From an uncultured Acidobacteriota bacterium (GTDB lineage Bacteria; Acidobacteriota; Terriglobia; Terriglobales; Acidobacteriaceae), in the NCBI GenBank assembly GCA_903832055.1, contig CAILAC010000008.1:140387-204386 (forward strand): DNA of 64,000 nucleotides, read 5' to 3'. The first letter of the stretch is position 1; every line of letters starts with the position of its first letter. Below, in pieces: positions 8,502 to 18,200 of the stretch. The notes below the pieces were generated by a model. The model was not told the origin of the DNA. It saw nothing but the letters and a program-made list of their open reading frames with translations, and searched no databases. A program made the position numbers and the translations under genes.

Positions 8502-9476
8502 ATGCATCGGCGTGACCTATTGAAACTGACGGCACTCGGCAGCACGGCAACCCTGTTTGCCCCCGGAGAACTGCTCTCTGCAGTCCGCACGCCGATTCTT
8601 GACGCCCACATCCATCTCTTTGACCCAACGCGGCCCGGCGGTATTCCCTGGCCGACGCCGGCAGACACCGTGCTGTACAGGCCAGCCCTACCCGACCGCT
8701 ACCGGAAGATGGCCACCCAACGAGGCATCGTCGGCGCTATCGCAGTGGAAGCCAGCCCGCTCGCTACCGACAACCAGTGGCTGCTCGACATTGCGGCCAA
8801 AAGTCCGATGATCGTTGGCGTGATCGGAGACCTGGTCCCGACCGCCGCCGATTACCGCACGGACCTTGACCGTCTCCACGCCAATCCGCTGTTCCTCGGT
8901 TTTCGCTACGGCAATCTGTGGGACCGCGACCTCGCAACAGACCTCGACAAACCGGGCTTCTTCGACGGTCTCCGCGCACTGGCACAGGCTGGCCTGGTCT
9001 TTGAGAGCGCCAATCCAAATCCTGCGCTTATCCGGGCGCTGCTGCGCGTCGCCGAGAAGGTTCCGGATCTGCGCATGGTCATCGACCACCTGCCCCATGC
9101 AGTACTTCCCACCGAAGCCAGCGCCTTGGATGCTTACGAATCGAACCTGCAGGCACTTGCCCAACATCCCGGCGTCTTCATCAAACTCTCCGAAATCCCG
9201 GTGGTCGCCAACGGAAAGATCATCACCGACCCTGCTTTTTACAAGTCCAAACTCGACCATCTCTGGGGCCTTTTTGGCGAAGATCGGGTGCTCTTTGGCA
9301 GCGACTGGCCGAACAGCGACACCACGGCATCTTTTGACCAGACTCTGCGCATTGTGAACAACTTCATTGCGACAAAATCTCCGAAGGCGCGAGAAAAGTA
9401 CTTCTACATGAATTCGGTCGCCGCGTACCGGTGGCACAGTAGACTGCCCAATCAACCCACATACTTGAGAGAATGA
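8502..9476 (+). CDS. Tat-exported amidohydrolase (COG3618-type lactonase/amidohydrolase 2 family)
   Basis: A 324-residue metal-dependent TIM-barrel hydrolase. The start is ATG 8502, with GGGAGA 6 bases upstream; a GTG 24 bases earlier would lie before this site. The N-terminus MHRRDLLKLTALGSTATLF is a twin-arginine-like signal, so the enzyme is probably exported folded. DAHIHLFDP at 34-42 supplies the first metal histidines, IDHLPHA a later histidine, and LFGSDWPNSD the catalytic aspartate. The family contains lactonases such as L-rhamnono- and L-fuconolactonase and 2-pyrone-4,6-dicarboxylate lactonase. The neighbouring alpha-L-rhamnosidase makes a sugar lactone a reasonable but unproven substrate. 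Confidence 0.8.
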   Translation: MHRRDLLKLTALGSTATLFAPGELLSAVRTPILDAHIHLFDPTRPGGIPWPTPADTVLYRPALPDRYRKMATQRGIVGAIAVEASPLATDNQWLLDIAAKSPMIVGVIGDLVPTAADYRTDLDRLHANPLFLGFRYGNLWDRDLATDLDKPGFFDGLRALAQAGLVFESANPNPALIRALLRVAEKVPDLRMVIDHLPHAVLPTEASALDAYESNLQALAQHPGVFIKLSEIPVVANGKIITDPAFYKSKLDHLWGLFGEDRVLFGSDWPNSDTTASFDQTLRIVNNFIATKSPKAREKYFYMNSVAAYRWHSRLPNQPTYLRE

Positions 9477-9614
9477 TTCATACTTCAAATAGAAAAGTGT
9501 TTGCCTTTCGAATTTTCCGCCTGCTATTATCCGCTTCGCTGACCTAAACGCCACTTCTCTTGCTCCAAACGGGCGGCCAGCTGTCCACACTTTGAAACCG
9601 GGAGACCCACACTT

Positions 9615-12600
9615 ATGTCGTTCATGCCCAGGAAATCTTCTGCCACCGGTCACCACTGGTCTGCCAAGCTCGTCTGCGCGTCACTGGCCTTGATGATGAA
9701 TGTTCAGTTTGTTCAGGCCCAGGCTCCGGCCCAAACTCAGGCCGACGCGCTCAAGGCTGGCTTTGGGAACCCCCCAGCGTCTGCCCGTCCGCGCGTCTGG
9801 TGGCATTGGATGAACGGCAACATCACCAAAGAGGGCATCAAGCTCGACCTGGAATGGATGCACCGTGTCGGCATCGCAGGCTTTCAGAACTTTGACGCCG
9901 CGCTTGCCACACCTCAGGTGGTTGACAAGCGTCTTGCCTATATGACCCCGGAGTGGAAGGACGCATTCAGATACGCTACGACGCTTGCCGACCAGTTGGG
10001 CATGGAAGAGGCGATTGCCGGTTCGCCGGGCTGGAGCGAAACCGGCGGTCCGTGGGTGCCGGCATCGCAGGGCATGAAGAAATACGTCTGGAGCGAAACA
10101 GTTGTCGAGGGCGGCAAGCCCTTTACCGGCACCCTTGCCCACCCGCCCAGCGTCACCGGAGCTTTCCAGAACCTGGGAGTCCACGACCTGCTTGAAGCCC
10201 CTGAAGGTTCGGCTCCCATTCCGCAGTTTTACGCCGACTCGGTGGTGGTCGCCTATAAAAAGGCGGCAACTGACGTCTCCATCGAATCTCTGCACCCCAA
10301 GATGACGGCCAGCGGCGGCTCACCTGACGCTGCCATGCTGTCGGACGGCGACCTGCAGAAAGCCACGAAAGTCCCCATCCCCAAATCGGCCAGTGAAAAC
10401 GCATGGATTCAGTGGGAGTTTCCTGAACCGCAGGCGATCCGCGCGGTCACGATGGTCACTCCTGATCTGGGCATGATTGCTTCGTTCATGGGACTCAATC
10501 CGGAGAAATCGCTTGAGGCAAGCGACGACGGTATCAGCTTCCGCGAAGTGGCTTCGCTGGGCGGCAAGACGGGCGCGGGCGTCGCAAGCAGCGCACCGCA
10601 GCATACCCTTTCCTTTCCCGCAGTGACGGCAAAGTACTTCCGCGTGGTCTTCAAGCGAACGCCGCCGCCGCCGATCCCGGCGTGGGCTGAGGGCCTCGAC
10701 TTCTCCTCGATGGGCATGAAGATGCCGCCGCCGCCAACGGACTATGAAGTTGCCGAGTTGGTTCTTCATCCCGGCGCGCGGGTCAACCATTTTGAAGACA
10801 AGGCAGCCTTCGTACCCGTCGCCGATCTTTATGGCTTCTCGACGCCGCCGGCGGATGCTGCTGCGGCCGTCGACAAATCCTCGGTGATCGACCTTACCAG
10901 CAAGATGCATCCCGATGGCACGCTGGACTGGACTCCTCCTGCGGGCGACTGGGTTGTGCTGCGCATTGGCTATTCTCTGCTGGGCATTACCAACCACCCG
11001 GCCACCAAGGAGGCTACCGGCCTTGAAGTGGACAAGCTCAACGGCAGCTACGTCAAGAAGTATATGGACGGCTATCTCGACAGCTACAAACAGACCGTCG
11101 GCGCGGACTGGATGGGCAAGCGCGGCATTCGGTATGTGATCACGGATAGCTGGGAAGCCGGGTCGCAGAACTGGACCGACGACATGATTGCCCAGTTCAA
11201 AAAGCATCGCGGCTACGACCCTACGCCCTTTTTGCCAGTGCTGACGGGGCAAGTGGTTGAATCTGCGGCAGCGAGCGACGAGTTCCTCTGGGACTTCCGC
11301 AAGACGATCGGAGACCTGATTGCCGACGAACACTATGGCCAGGTGCAGGCGTCTCTCAAGGCCCGCGGCATCGGCCACTATGGCGAATCGCACGAGAGTG
11401 GCCGCGCGTTTGTGGCGGACGGCATGGAAGTGAAGAAGCTGGACGACATACCGATGTCTGCCATGTGGACCCAGACGCCGGCCCTCAACAACGAGCAGTT
11501 CGGCTACAACGCGGACGACCGTGAATCCGCCTCAGTTGCTCACATTTACGGACAAAATATCGCCGCCGCAGAATCGATGACGGCTGCGGCCGCTCCGTGG
11601 GCGTGGTCGCCAGCGACCCTCAAGCCCACCGCCGATCAGGAATTTTTGAACGGCATTAACCGCTTTGTCATTCACGAGTCGGCGCATCAGCCGCTGGTGA
11701 ACAAGGCTCCCGGCCTGACGCTTGGACCCTTTGGCCAGTGGTTTAACCGCAACGAAACCTGGGCGGAGCAGGCCGGACCCTGGATCGACTATCTCGCGCG
11801 CACCAGCTACCTGCTGCAACAGGGGCACTTTGGCGCGGACCTTGTCTACTTCTACGGCGAAGACTCGAACCTGACGGCGATCTTTGACCAGAAGGCTCCG
11901 AACATTCCGGCCGGGTTTGGCTTTGACTACATCAATGCCGATGGCCTCATCCATCAACTCTCAGTGAAAGACGGTCGCGTCACGACCCCGAGTGGCATGA
12001 GCTATCGGGTACTCGGTCTGGACCCCTACAGCCAACACATGTCCCTGCCTGTATTGAAGGCGCTGCACAAGTTGGTTACCGAGGGCGCGACAGTTGCCGG
12101 ACCGAAGCCGATGGATGACCCGAGCCTCGCGGATGACCATGCGGAATTCACCAAACTGAATGAGCAACTCTTTGGCGATGGCACCGGCACGCACACTGTG
12201 GGCAAGGGCACGGTCTACGCCGGCAAGCCACTGGGCGAGGTATTTGAAGCGTTGAAGGTCGCGCCCGACTTTGACTATTCGAAGCCAGACAGCAGCACGC
12301 GCCTGCTGTTTGTTCACCGCAAGCTGACCGATGCGGACGTCTATTTTGTGGACAACCGCAGCGAAAAGCCAGCCGCGGTCGATGCAACTTTCCGCGTCAG
12401 CGGCCATGCTCCCGAGCTCTGGTATGCCGAAACTGGTAAATCCGAACCCGTCTCATACAAGATTGCTGACGGCAAAACCACCGTTCCCTTGCAGCTCGAA
12501 CCGTGGGGCACGGTCTTTGTGGTCTTCCGCAAGGCAGCCAAGGCAACTACTCTGACGCTGCCTGTGGTGAAAGAAGCGGCCATTGCGACGCTGGACGAAT

Positions 12601-13082
12601 CGACGGGCGCTCCGTGGAAAGTGAGCTTTGAGGCTGGCCGCGGCGCTCCCGCTTCGATCACTCTCGACAAGCTCATCTCGTGGAGCGACAGCTCCGACGC
12701 CGGGGTCAAGTATTTCTCTGGGGCGGGCACTTACTCCAAGACGATCACTGTCCCGGCGGCTTCGCTGGCCAAGGGTGGGCGCATTTGGCTGGACCTGGGT
12801 CAGGTGAGCAACCTTGCTGAAGTGACCGTCAATGGCAAGTCCCTCGGCACGGTGTGGCACGCTCCTTACCGGGTGGACGCGACCGGCGCTCTCAAGGCCG
12901 GCGAAAACCAGGTGACGATCAAGGTGGTCAATGCGTGGGTGAACCGCCTTATCGGGGACGAGCAGCCGGATGCCAAAGAGAAGTTCACCTTTGCGGACGT
13001 GAAGCCATACAACGCCAAGTCCAAGCTGCTGTCATCGGGGCTTCTGGGGCCGGTGCGGCTGTACGCGACTTCAACAAAATAG
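9615..13082 (+). CDS. GH106 alpha-L-rhamnosidase
   Basis: A 1155-residue exported glycosidase that removes terminal alpha-L-rhamnose from plant pectin (rhamnogalacturonan) or glycosides. It starts at ATG 9615 behind GGGAGA. Residues 1-36 form a signal peptide ending VQAQA. The GH106 opening RPRVWWHWMNGNITKEGI and LEWMHRVGIAGFQ lies at about 58-90. The end contains a galactose-binding-like beta-sandwich (TITVPAASL...IWLDLGQVSNLAEVTVNGKSLGTVWHAPY). Length is normal for the family. The gene follows the amidohydrolase after 138 bases, probably in one transcript, and faces the minus-strand NHL gene with a terminator between them. Confidence 0.9.
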   Translation: MSFMPRKSSATGHHWSAKLVCASLALMMNVQFVQAQAPAQTQADALKAGFGNPPASARPRVWWHWMNGNITKEGIKLDLEWMHRVGIAGFQNFDAALATPQVVDKRLAYMTPEWKDAFRYATTLADQLGMEEAIAGSPGWSETGGPWVPASQGMKKYVWSETVVEGGKPFTGTLAHPPSVTGAFQNLGVHDLLEAPEGSAPIPQFYADSVVVAYKKAATDVSIESLHPKMTASGGSPDAAMLSDGDLQKATKVPIPKSASENAWIQWEFPEPQAIRAVTMVTPDLGMIASFMGLNPEKSLEASDDGISFREVASLGGKTGAGVASSAPQHTLSFPAVTAKYFRVVFKRTPPPPIPAWAEGLDFSSMGMKMPPPPTDYEVAELVLHPGARVNHFEDKAAFVPVADLYGFSTPPADAAAAVDKSSVIDLTSKMHPDGTLDWTPPAGDWVVLRIGYSLLGITNHPATKEATGLEVDKLNGSYVKKYMDGYLDSYKQTVGADWMGKRGIRYVITDSWEAGSQNWTDDMIAQFKKHRGYDPTPFLPVLTGQVVESAAASDEFLWDFRKTIGDLIADEHYGQVQASLKARGIGHYGESHESGRAFVADGMEVKKLDDIPMSAMWTQTPALNNEQFGYNADDRESASVAHIYGQNIAAAESMTAAAAPWAWSPATLKPTADQEFLNGINRFVIHESAHQPLVNKAPGLTLGPFGQWFNRNETWAEQAGPWIDYLARTSYLLQQGHFGADLVYFYGEDSNLTAIFDQKAPNIPAGFGFDYINADGLIHQLSVKDGRVTTPSGMSYRVLGLDPYSQHMSLPVLKALHKLVTEGATVAGPKPMDDPSLADDHAEFTKLNEQLFGDGTGTHTVGKGTVYAGKPLGEVFEALKVAPDFDYSKPDSSTRLLFVHRKLTDADVYFVDNRSEKPAAVDATFRVSGHAPELWYAETGKSEPVSYKIADGKTTVPLQLEPWGTVFVVFRKAAKATTLTLPVVKEAAIATLDESTGAPWKVSFEAGRGAPASITLDKLISWSDSSDAGVKYFSGAGTYSKTITVPAASLAKGGRIWLDLGQVSNLAEVTVNGKSLGTVWHAPYRVDATGALKAGENQVTIKVVNAWVNRLIGDEQPDAKEKFTFADVKPYNAKSKLLSSGLLGPVRLYATSTK

Positions 13083-13104
13083 CTGATACTCAAACGACGG
13101 CGAA

Positions 13105-13135
13105 GGCAGTGGGAGATTATCTCCTGCTGCCTTTT
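13105..13135 (+). terminator. Rho-independent terminator after the GH106 gene
   Basis: GGCAG-T-GGGAGAT pairs with ATCTCC-TG-CTGCC, followed by TTTT, 23 bases after the stop. It lies in the short convergent gap between the rhamnosidase and the minus-strand NHL gene and may serve both. Confidence 0.65.
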
Positions 13136-13209
13136 GCTTTGCTCGGGAGCTTTGCAGGGGGCAAGGGTCTGGGGCTATTCAAATACAGGGTAGCTGGGTT
13201 TGGAATTTC

Positions 13210-16200
13210 TTACTTGATCGTGTAGTTGGCCGACACGACGGGGCTGGGAGTGAATCCGGTTTGGAGGGCAATGGCGCGAATCTGCATGGATTTTGCAACT
13301 GCGATCGGCGCAGTGTATTTGGGGGAGTTGGCCGTGGGCAGGGTGCCGTTGGTGGTGTAGAAGATGGTTGCTGTCGGGGTTGCGGAGGTGATCTGCACCG
13401 TATGGGTGCCTGTATAGGTGCCTGCCGGGGGATTGAAAACGGGGGCCACAGCGGTGAGCGTGTAGGTGGCCGAGCCGGTGGCGCTGACGGTGAAGTTGGG
13501 TAACGCTATGGCGACGGCTTTGACCGTTTCAGTTTGGCGGATAGTGACGGGGCCTGAGTAGAGCGCGGACTTGCCGGGGATGGGGGTGGTGCCGTTGAAC
13601 GTGTAGTAGATGGCGGCATTGGGGGTTTTATCACTGATGGTAACGACGAACTGCTGGAAGTGATTGCCCGAGGGGTAGGAGAAGGTCGGTGTGGCGGCTG
13701 GCTTTTGAATCAGATAGCTCGCCGTTACCACGGGGCTGGGGTAGTCACCGCTGGCCACGGCGAAAGCGGAAATGGAGCCGGTATTTGCTACTGGAATGGG
13801 GCCGACATACCGTTTGGAGGCGGTGGTGGGCACAGTGCCGTTGGTGGTGTAGTAGATAGTCGCATAGGGCGTAACGTCTGTCAGGACAAGGGTCTGCGCC
13901 GAAGGGTAGGTTCCGCTGGCGAGCGAGAAAACGGGCCGGGCTACGGTGGGAGCTATTTCAGTGCCAGAGAGACTGATGCTCTGCGATGGCACAGCCAGAG
14001 AGTTGCTCGCAAGGGTGATGGATTCATTGAGAGGCAGGGAGAGAGCGCCGCTGTGCAGGCGGTCTGCAAGCCGGAAGGCGGCGGTCAGGGTGCATGAGGC
14101 TGCTGGTGGAAGCGGGACGCCAACACTGCATTCAGTGGCTACGCCGGGGGTTTCTGGGAAGTCGGTTGGGAAATGGATAGAGGAGAAATTGAGAGGCTGG
14201 TTGCCCTGGTTGTAAACGGAGACTGTCTGCGAAGGGGTCGCCGCACCGAAGAGAACCGGGCCAAAGCTGAGCGGAGAGGCCGGGTTTGCGGACTGCGAGT
14301 ACAACTGACCCCAGGTGCCGGTGCAGGTGTTGGGGGTGAGTCCGGTATCGACGAGGTAGAGATTTCCGGTTGCGGAATCGTTGAAGATGACCTCCTCAGA
14401 GGATCCGGTGAGAACCATGCTTTCGAGCCATGTATTGCCGGATTGCGGCGTCTCTTTCCACAGGCCTTGTCCACCGGCGGAGGCAATGGAGGAAGAGGAA
14501 CAGCCATCGCCGAGATTCATCCAGTACGTCTTGCCGGCAACGAAGAGGGTTCCACTGGGATCAAAAGTGACGCTGACGGGGTTGGCGATGCTGCTGGAGA
14601 CGATGGACTGGGAGTATCCATCGGCTGTGGGGGTTTCTTCGACGACGGGAAGGTAATTGGGACTGGCGACCGCGATGTTGCCACTGCCGTCGAGCGCGAG
14701 TCCGTTGGGGGATTGCCAGCCTGTGCCGATGGCAGATTGACGGTATGTGCCGTCGGGCTGCAGGGTCATTTTGTATACGGCATTGGCCGCCGAATCGGTG
14801 AGATAGAGGTTCCCGGCACCATCGGCCGCAACGCCAAAGAGAGAGCTGAATCCACTGGCGGCAATGGTTTGACTGTAGCTTCCATCGGATTGGGGCGAGA
14901 GCTTGCAGAGGGCAGAGCTGCACGCCACGAAGAGATTTCCTCCGCCATCAATGGCGATGCCCGGTCCGCCAGAAGTCGTGAGTCTGGTCATTTGATAGGT
15001 GCCACCGGCCGGGATCCATTTGGTAACGCCCGAGCCATCAGAGACGAATAGATTGCCGCCGGCGTCAACCGCAACGCCACCCGGAATGCGACTTTCAAAC
15101 GGTGTTTCAGGGAAGATGGCGACGGAGCCGAGGTTGTTGAAGGGGTTGGAAGCAAAGGCCAGTTGGGGGCCATCGAGCTTGCCTTGCAGATAGACGGTAC
15201 CGACTACGGAAGTGGAACTGGTCGAATCCATGATGGTAAGCGCGCCGGAGTGGGTTCCGGCGTGGGTTGGGTTGAAGGCCACCATCACGGTGCAGGTAGC
15301 ACCCTGCGCATAGACCGCGCCTACGCTGCAGGTGCCTCCGTCGGCCAGGGTGAAGTCTCGATCTGCTATGCCAAGAGTGAGTACCGAGATGCCGGTAAGG
15401 GTGGCAACACTGGGAATGGTCACCGTAACCGGTGCAGTTGAACCGGCGATGAGCGAGGGAGCCGAGCCGAAGACCTGGGCCAGAGTGAGCGTCGTGTCAA
15501 CACTATTCAGAGAGACTGCGGAGACGTAGTTCGAGTCGCCGGAGTAGCTTGCGGTGACCGTCTGTATGCCGGCAGCTGGGAAGCTGATGGGAAGAGTAGC
15601 TGTGCCGGAAACAAGCGGGGCCACACCGAGATTCGTGGTTGCGCTCCAGAATGTGACGAGACCAGTGGGGCTGGGATTATTGGGGACTCCAGCGACCGTG
15701 GCGATGAACGGGATGGGCGTACCAACATAGCCGGAACTGACCGGGGAAGCCAGCGTAAGGGTCGGAGTACTCAATCCCACGATCTGAGCAACGGTATTTG
15801 AGTTCGCGGCGGTGTAAACGGAATCCCCGGTATAGGTCGCGGAAAGAATGTCGGTTCCTTTGGGCAGGGCGCTGGTGGTGAAGGTGGCGACTCCACTGGC
15901 AAGGGGGAGAGTGGCGAGCGCGGTTGCGCCGGACGAGAAGGTGACGGAGCCTGTGGGCATTGGGCCGGCAGTTGAGGCCGCCACTGCGGCGGTAATCTTG
16001 ACCGAAGCCCCTACCTTGCTTGGGTTGGGCGAGGCATTGATATAGAGGGAATTGGCTGGCCTGGTTTCTGTCCCAAACAGCGCAATGCTTTGCGTGGCAG
16101 CCGCAGAGTTGAGGTTGTTGGTGACGAAGGAAACGCTGCCTCCCACCGAGTAAGGATTGGCGTCGTTTGCGGGTAATGACCGGGGCTGGAAGTTGATGGT

Positions 16201-17625
16201 GAGGAGACAGTTCGCGCCAGGTGAGAGAGATGTGGAAGAGGTACAGGCCCCCAGGAGCTGCGTGGATGGCGGAAAATCGTTGGAATAGCGCACCGAGGAG
16301 AAGTTCAGTGGAGCGGTGCCGTTATTGGTAACGACAAGAGTGCGCGGGCTGTCGCTGCTGATGACTCCTGGGGCGGTGGCGGCAAAGTTCACGGATGAAG
16401 GTGTGGAATATCTTTCCTCAGTGAGCTTTTGGTAAAGGAGATTGTGATACGGATTCGGGTAATTGTCGACAATGTAGACATTCCCTGCCGGATCGAGCGC
16501 GACCTGGGTTGGATAGGACAAAGTCTTGCTGGGTACGATGGTCTGGAAATAGCTTCCATTCCACGGTTTTTCCTTCACCACCCTGTTATTGCCTGTATCG
16601 GCGATGAAGATGTTTCCGGTCGCATCGACAGCGATGCCGGCAGGAAACAACAACCCGCTGACGATCCATGTTGGGGTATAACTGCCCTGAGCCGGCGACA
16701 ATTCCAGGACCTGGTTGTTGAGTGTCACATAGACGTTGCCGCCAGAGTCCACTGTGAGCCAGGAGGAGCAGCTATCAAGTCCGCTGCCGTTTTGAGCATT
16801 GCAGTTCACCGTGCCGCTGAACAGAACGGAGGCCGTGTAGCCGCCCGGTCCCGGTGCTTCCATCACGATCTCGATTCCGTGCGGGCCCGTATAGGTCACG
16901 AGATAGAGATTTCCGCTCCCATCAATGGCGACATCGCTCACCGATTGTTGACTTAAACCTGCGGAAATTGCGGTTTCAACATAGCCGGCAGCGGACTTCG
17001 TCTCCTTGTAAAGGACGCCTCCAGCCTGCACATAAAAATTTCCAGCTCCGTCGATGGCCAGAGGACCGCTTCTGCCATTGAGCGAAATAGTGCTCTCGAT
17101 AAATCCCGAACCGGAAGGAGTCTCTTTGGTGATTGTGGTGCCATTTGCCTGTGCAATGTATATGTTGGCATTTTGATCGATCAGGATAAAAGGCAGGAAT
17201 AGAAAGTTGTTTGCGATCGTTCTGTCGGACCCGCCGCTGAAAGTTGTCTGCGGACCGGAACCGATTCCCGCGAGATAGGCCGTGGCCAGCACATTGCCTG
17301 AGTTATCCACGAGAACTACCGCGCCGGAGCGGGCGCCGGGAGACCTGGGAGTAAACTCTGCCTCGACGGTGCAAGTGCTGCCGGCGGCGTAGGAGTTACC
17401 GACTGTGCACGAACCGCCGCTGGCGAGAGTGTAGTCGAGATCAGGAGCGCCCTGCGTCAGTACCTGGATGCTGCCGAGAGTGGCGGGATTAGGCAGGGTA
17501 AATGTGGCGGTAGCGGTGGCGGTGACGCCGAGGCCGACAGAGCCAAAGCTGACCTGGGCAGAGAGAGGAAGCGTGAGGCTAGAGACAAATAGGAATGAAC
17601 ATGAGATCCGAAGAAGGTGCTTCAT
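13210..17625 (-). CDS. Giant secreted NHL/Ig-like/chitobiase-C-terminal-repeat protein
   Basis: A 1471-residue exported protein starting at ATG 17625, with GGGAG at 7 bases. Signal peptide 1-24 ends LPLSA. In order it has a choice-of-anchor-D-like module (LGSIQVLTQGAPDLDYTLASGGSC), an NHL beta-propeller (GIAVDATGNIFIADTGNNRVVKE), a second anchor module, two Ig-like repeats (PSPTGLVTFWSATTNLG), another propeller, and three chitobiase-C-terminal-like repeats (ATIYYTTNGTVPTTAS) at the end. No catalytic motif is visible. The same architecture recurs in the genes at 44963 and 50451, so these are paralogues. A role at the cell surface or in adhesion is inferred. Confidence 0.85.
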   Translation of the reverse strand: MKHLLRISCSFLFVSSLTLPLSAQVSFGSVGLGVTATATATFTLPNPATLGSIQVLTQGAPDLDYTLASGGSCTVGNSYAAGSTCTVEAEFTPRSPGARSGAVVLVDNSGNVLATAYLAGIGSGPQTTFSGGSDRTIANNFLFLPFILIDQNANIYIAQANGTTITKETPSGSGFIESTISLNGRSGPLAIDGAGNFYVQAGGVLYKETKSAAGYVETAISAGLSQQSVSDVAIDGSGNLYLVTYTGPHGIEIVMEAPGPGGYTASVLFSGTVNCNAQNGSGLDSCSSWLTVDSGGNVYVTLNNQVLELSPAQGSYTPTWIVSGLLFPAGIAVDATGNIFIADTGNNRVVKEKPWNGSYFQTIVPSKTLSYPTQVALDPAGNVYIVDNYPNPYHNLLYQKLTEERYSTPSSVNFAATAPGVISSDSPRTLVVTNNGTAPLNFSSVRYSNDFPPSTQLLGACTSSTSLSPGANCLLTINFQPRSLPANDANPYSVGGSVSFVTNNLNSAAATQSIALFGTETRPANSLYINASPNPSKVGASVKITAAVAASTAGPMPTGSVTFSSGATALATLPLASGVATFTTSALPKGTDILSATYTGDSVYTAANSNTVAQIVGLSTPTLTLASPVSSGYVGTPIPFIATVAGVPNNPSPTGLVTFWSATTNLGVAPLVSGTATLPISFPAAGIQTVTASYSGDSNYVSAVSLNSVDTTLTLAQVFGSAPSLIAGSTAPVTVTIPSVATLTGISVLTLGIADRDFTLADGGTCSVGAVYAQGATCTVMVAFNPTHAGTHSGALTIMDSTSSTSVVGTVYLQGKLDGPQLAFASNPFNNLGSVAIFPETPFESRIPGGVAVDAGGNLFVSDGSGVTKWIPAGGTYQMTRLTTSGGPGIAIDGGGNLFVACSSALCKLSPQSDGSYSQTIAASGFSSLFGVAADGAGNLYLTDSAANAVYKMTLQPDGTYRQSAIGTGWQSPNGLALDGSGNIAVASPNYLPVVEETPTADGYSQSIVSSSIANPVSVTFDPSGTLFVAGKTYWMNLGDGCSSSSIASAGGQGLWKETPQSGNTWLESMVLTGSSEEVIFNDSATGNLYLVDTGLTPNTCTGTWGQLYSQSANPASPLSFGPVLFGAATPSQTVSVYNQGNQPLNFSSIHFPTDFPETPGVATECSVGVPLPPAASCTLTAAFRLADRLHSGALSLPLNESITLASNSLAVPSQSISLSGTEIAPTVARPVFSLASGTYPSAQTLVLTDVTPYATIYYTTNGTVPTTASKRYVGPIPVANTGSISAFAVASGDYPSPVVTASYLIQKPAATPTFSYPSGNHFQQFVVTISDKTPNAAIYYTFNGTTPIPGKSALYSGPVTIRQTETVKAVAIALPNFTVSATGSATYTLTAVAPVFNPPAGTYTGTHTVQITSATPTATIFYTTNGTLPTANSPKYTAPIAVAKSMQIRAIALQTGFTPSPVVSANYTIK

Positions 17626-17861
17626 TTTAATCTCCCAACTAAAAGGGGCGATGAAGAAGTTTAATTACATTGCCTGAAGACCTGGGTGGCCCACAACCCC
17701 GGATTGTATGCCTGGGGCGGGTTGGGCGCAAGATAACTCCTGGTCAACAAAATCGAAGCCTGAAGCATGCATGATGATGAGAACGGCTCAGTTGTGGCGG
17801 TTAAAAAAACGCACTTGGGCTGCAACGACTTGTACGTAATTGATTGTAAGTGGATAAGTTT

Positions 17862-17937
17862 TGGTGGACCCGGTGGGAATCGAACCCACAACCTGTCGAT
17901 TAAGAGTCGAATGCTCTGCCAGTTGAGCTACAGGTCC
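17862..17937 (-). tRNA. tRNA-Lys (anticodon CTT)
   Basis: A 76-base cloverleaf with encoded CCA. The acceptor GGACCTG pairs with CGGGTCC (one G-U), the D stem is GCTC/GAGC, the anticodon loop CTCTTAA gives anticodon CTT (plus-strand 17902-17904), and the T arm is GTGGG-TTCGATT-CCCAC. The outermost anticodon-stem pair (T-C) is mismatched. It reads AAG lysine codons. It lies between two protein genes with no other RNA gene nearby. Confidence 0.95.
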
Positions 17938-18200
17938 ATCTCTGGTGATCGTTGTCCGGTCGCCTGGCGGCCACCTCAACAACAATTCACATCACTAAAA
18001 ATGGGCAGGGCAAAACACTGTCCACTCGAAGAGTTTACCACATCTGGGATTTCCCTCCAACCCTCAGCACGACACACTCGACCATACCCAGGGTTGGAAC
18101 ATCTTGCAGCATCCGCTCGTACCTTCATTCATTCCTCTCCGCTAGAATGCAGAAGCCCAGAGAATCACCCAGAAAAAATGTCTGGAGAAAAGCCCGTAGT

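Noticed and set aside
8688..9656. 322-codon minus-strand frame
   Set aside because: Shadow of the amidohydrolase gene; low-complexity translation without motif.
10320..11393. 357-codon minus-strand frame
   Set aside because: Shadow of the GH106 gene; the rhamnosidase motifs are on the plus strand.
14173..15051. 292-codon plus-strand frame
   Set aside because: Complement of the minus-strand NHL gene; no motif and no start site.
17862..17937. Integration site at the tRNA-Lys gene
   Set aside because: No integrase, direct repeat of the tRNA 3' end or foreign-looking gene block was found on either side.
17952..18200. N-terminal extension of the GT39-type gene
   Set aside because: The open frame begins only 14 bases beyond the 5' end of the minus-strand tRNA-Lys gene (inside its likely promoter) and has no ribosome-binding site. 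The family-like sequence begins at ATG 18201.
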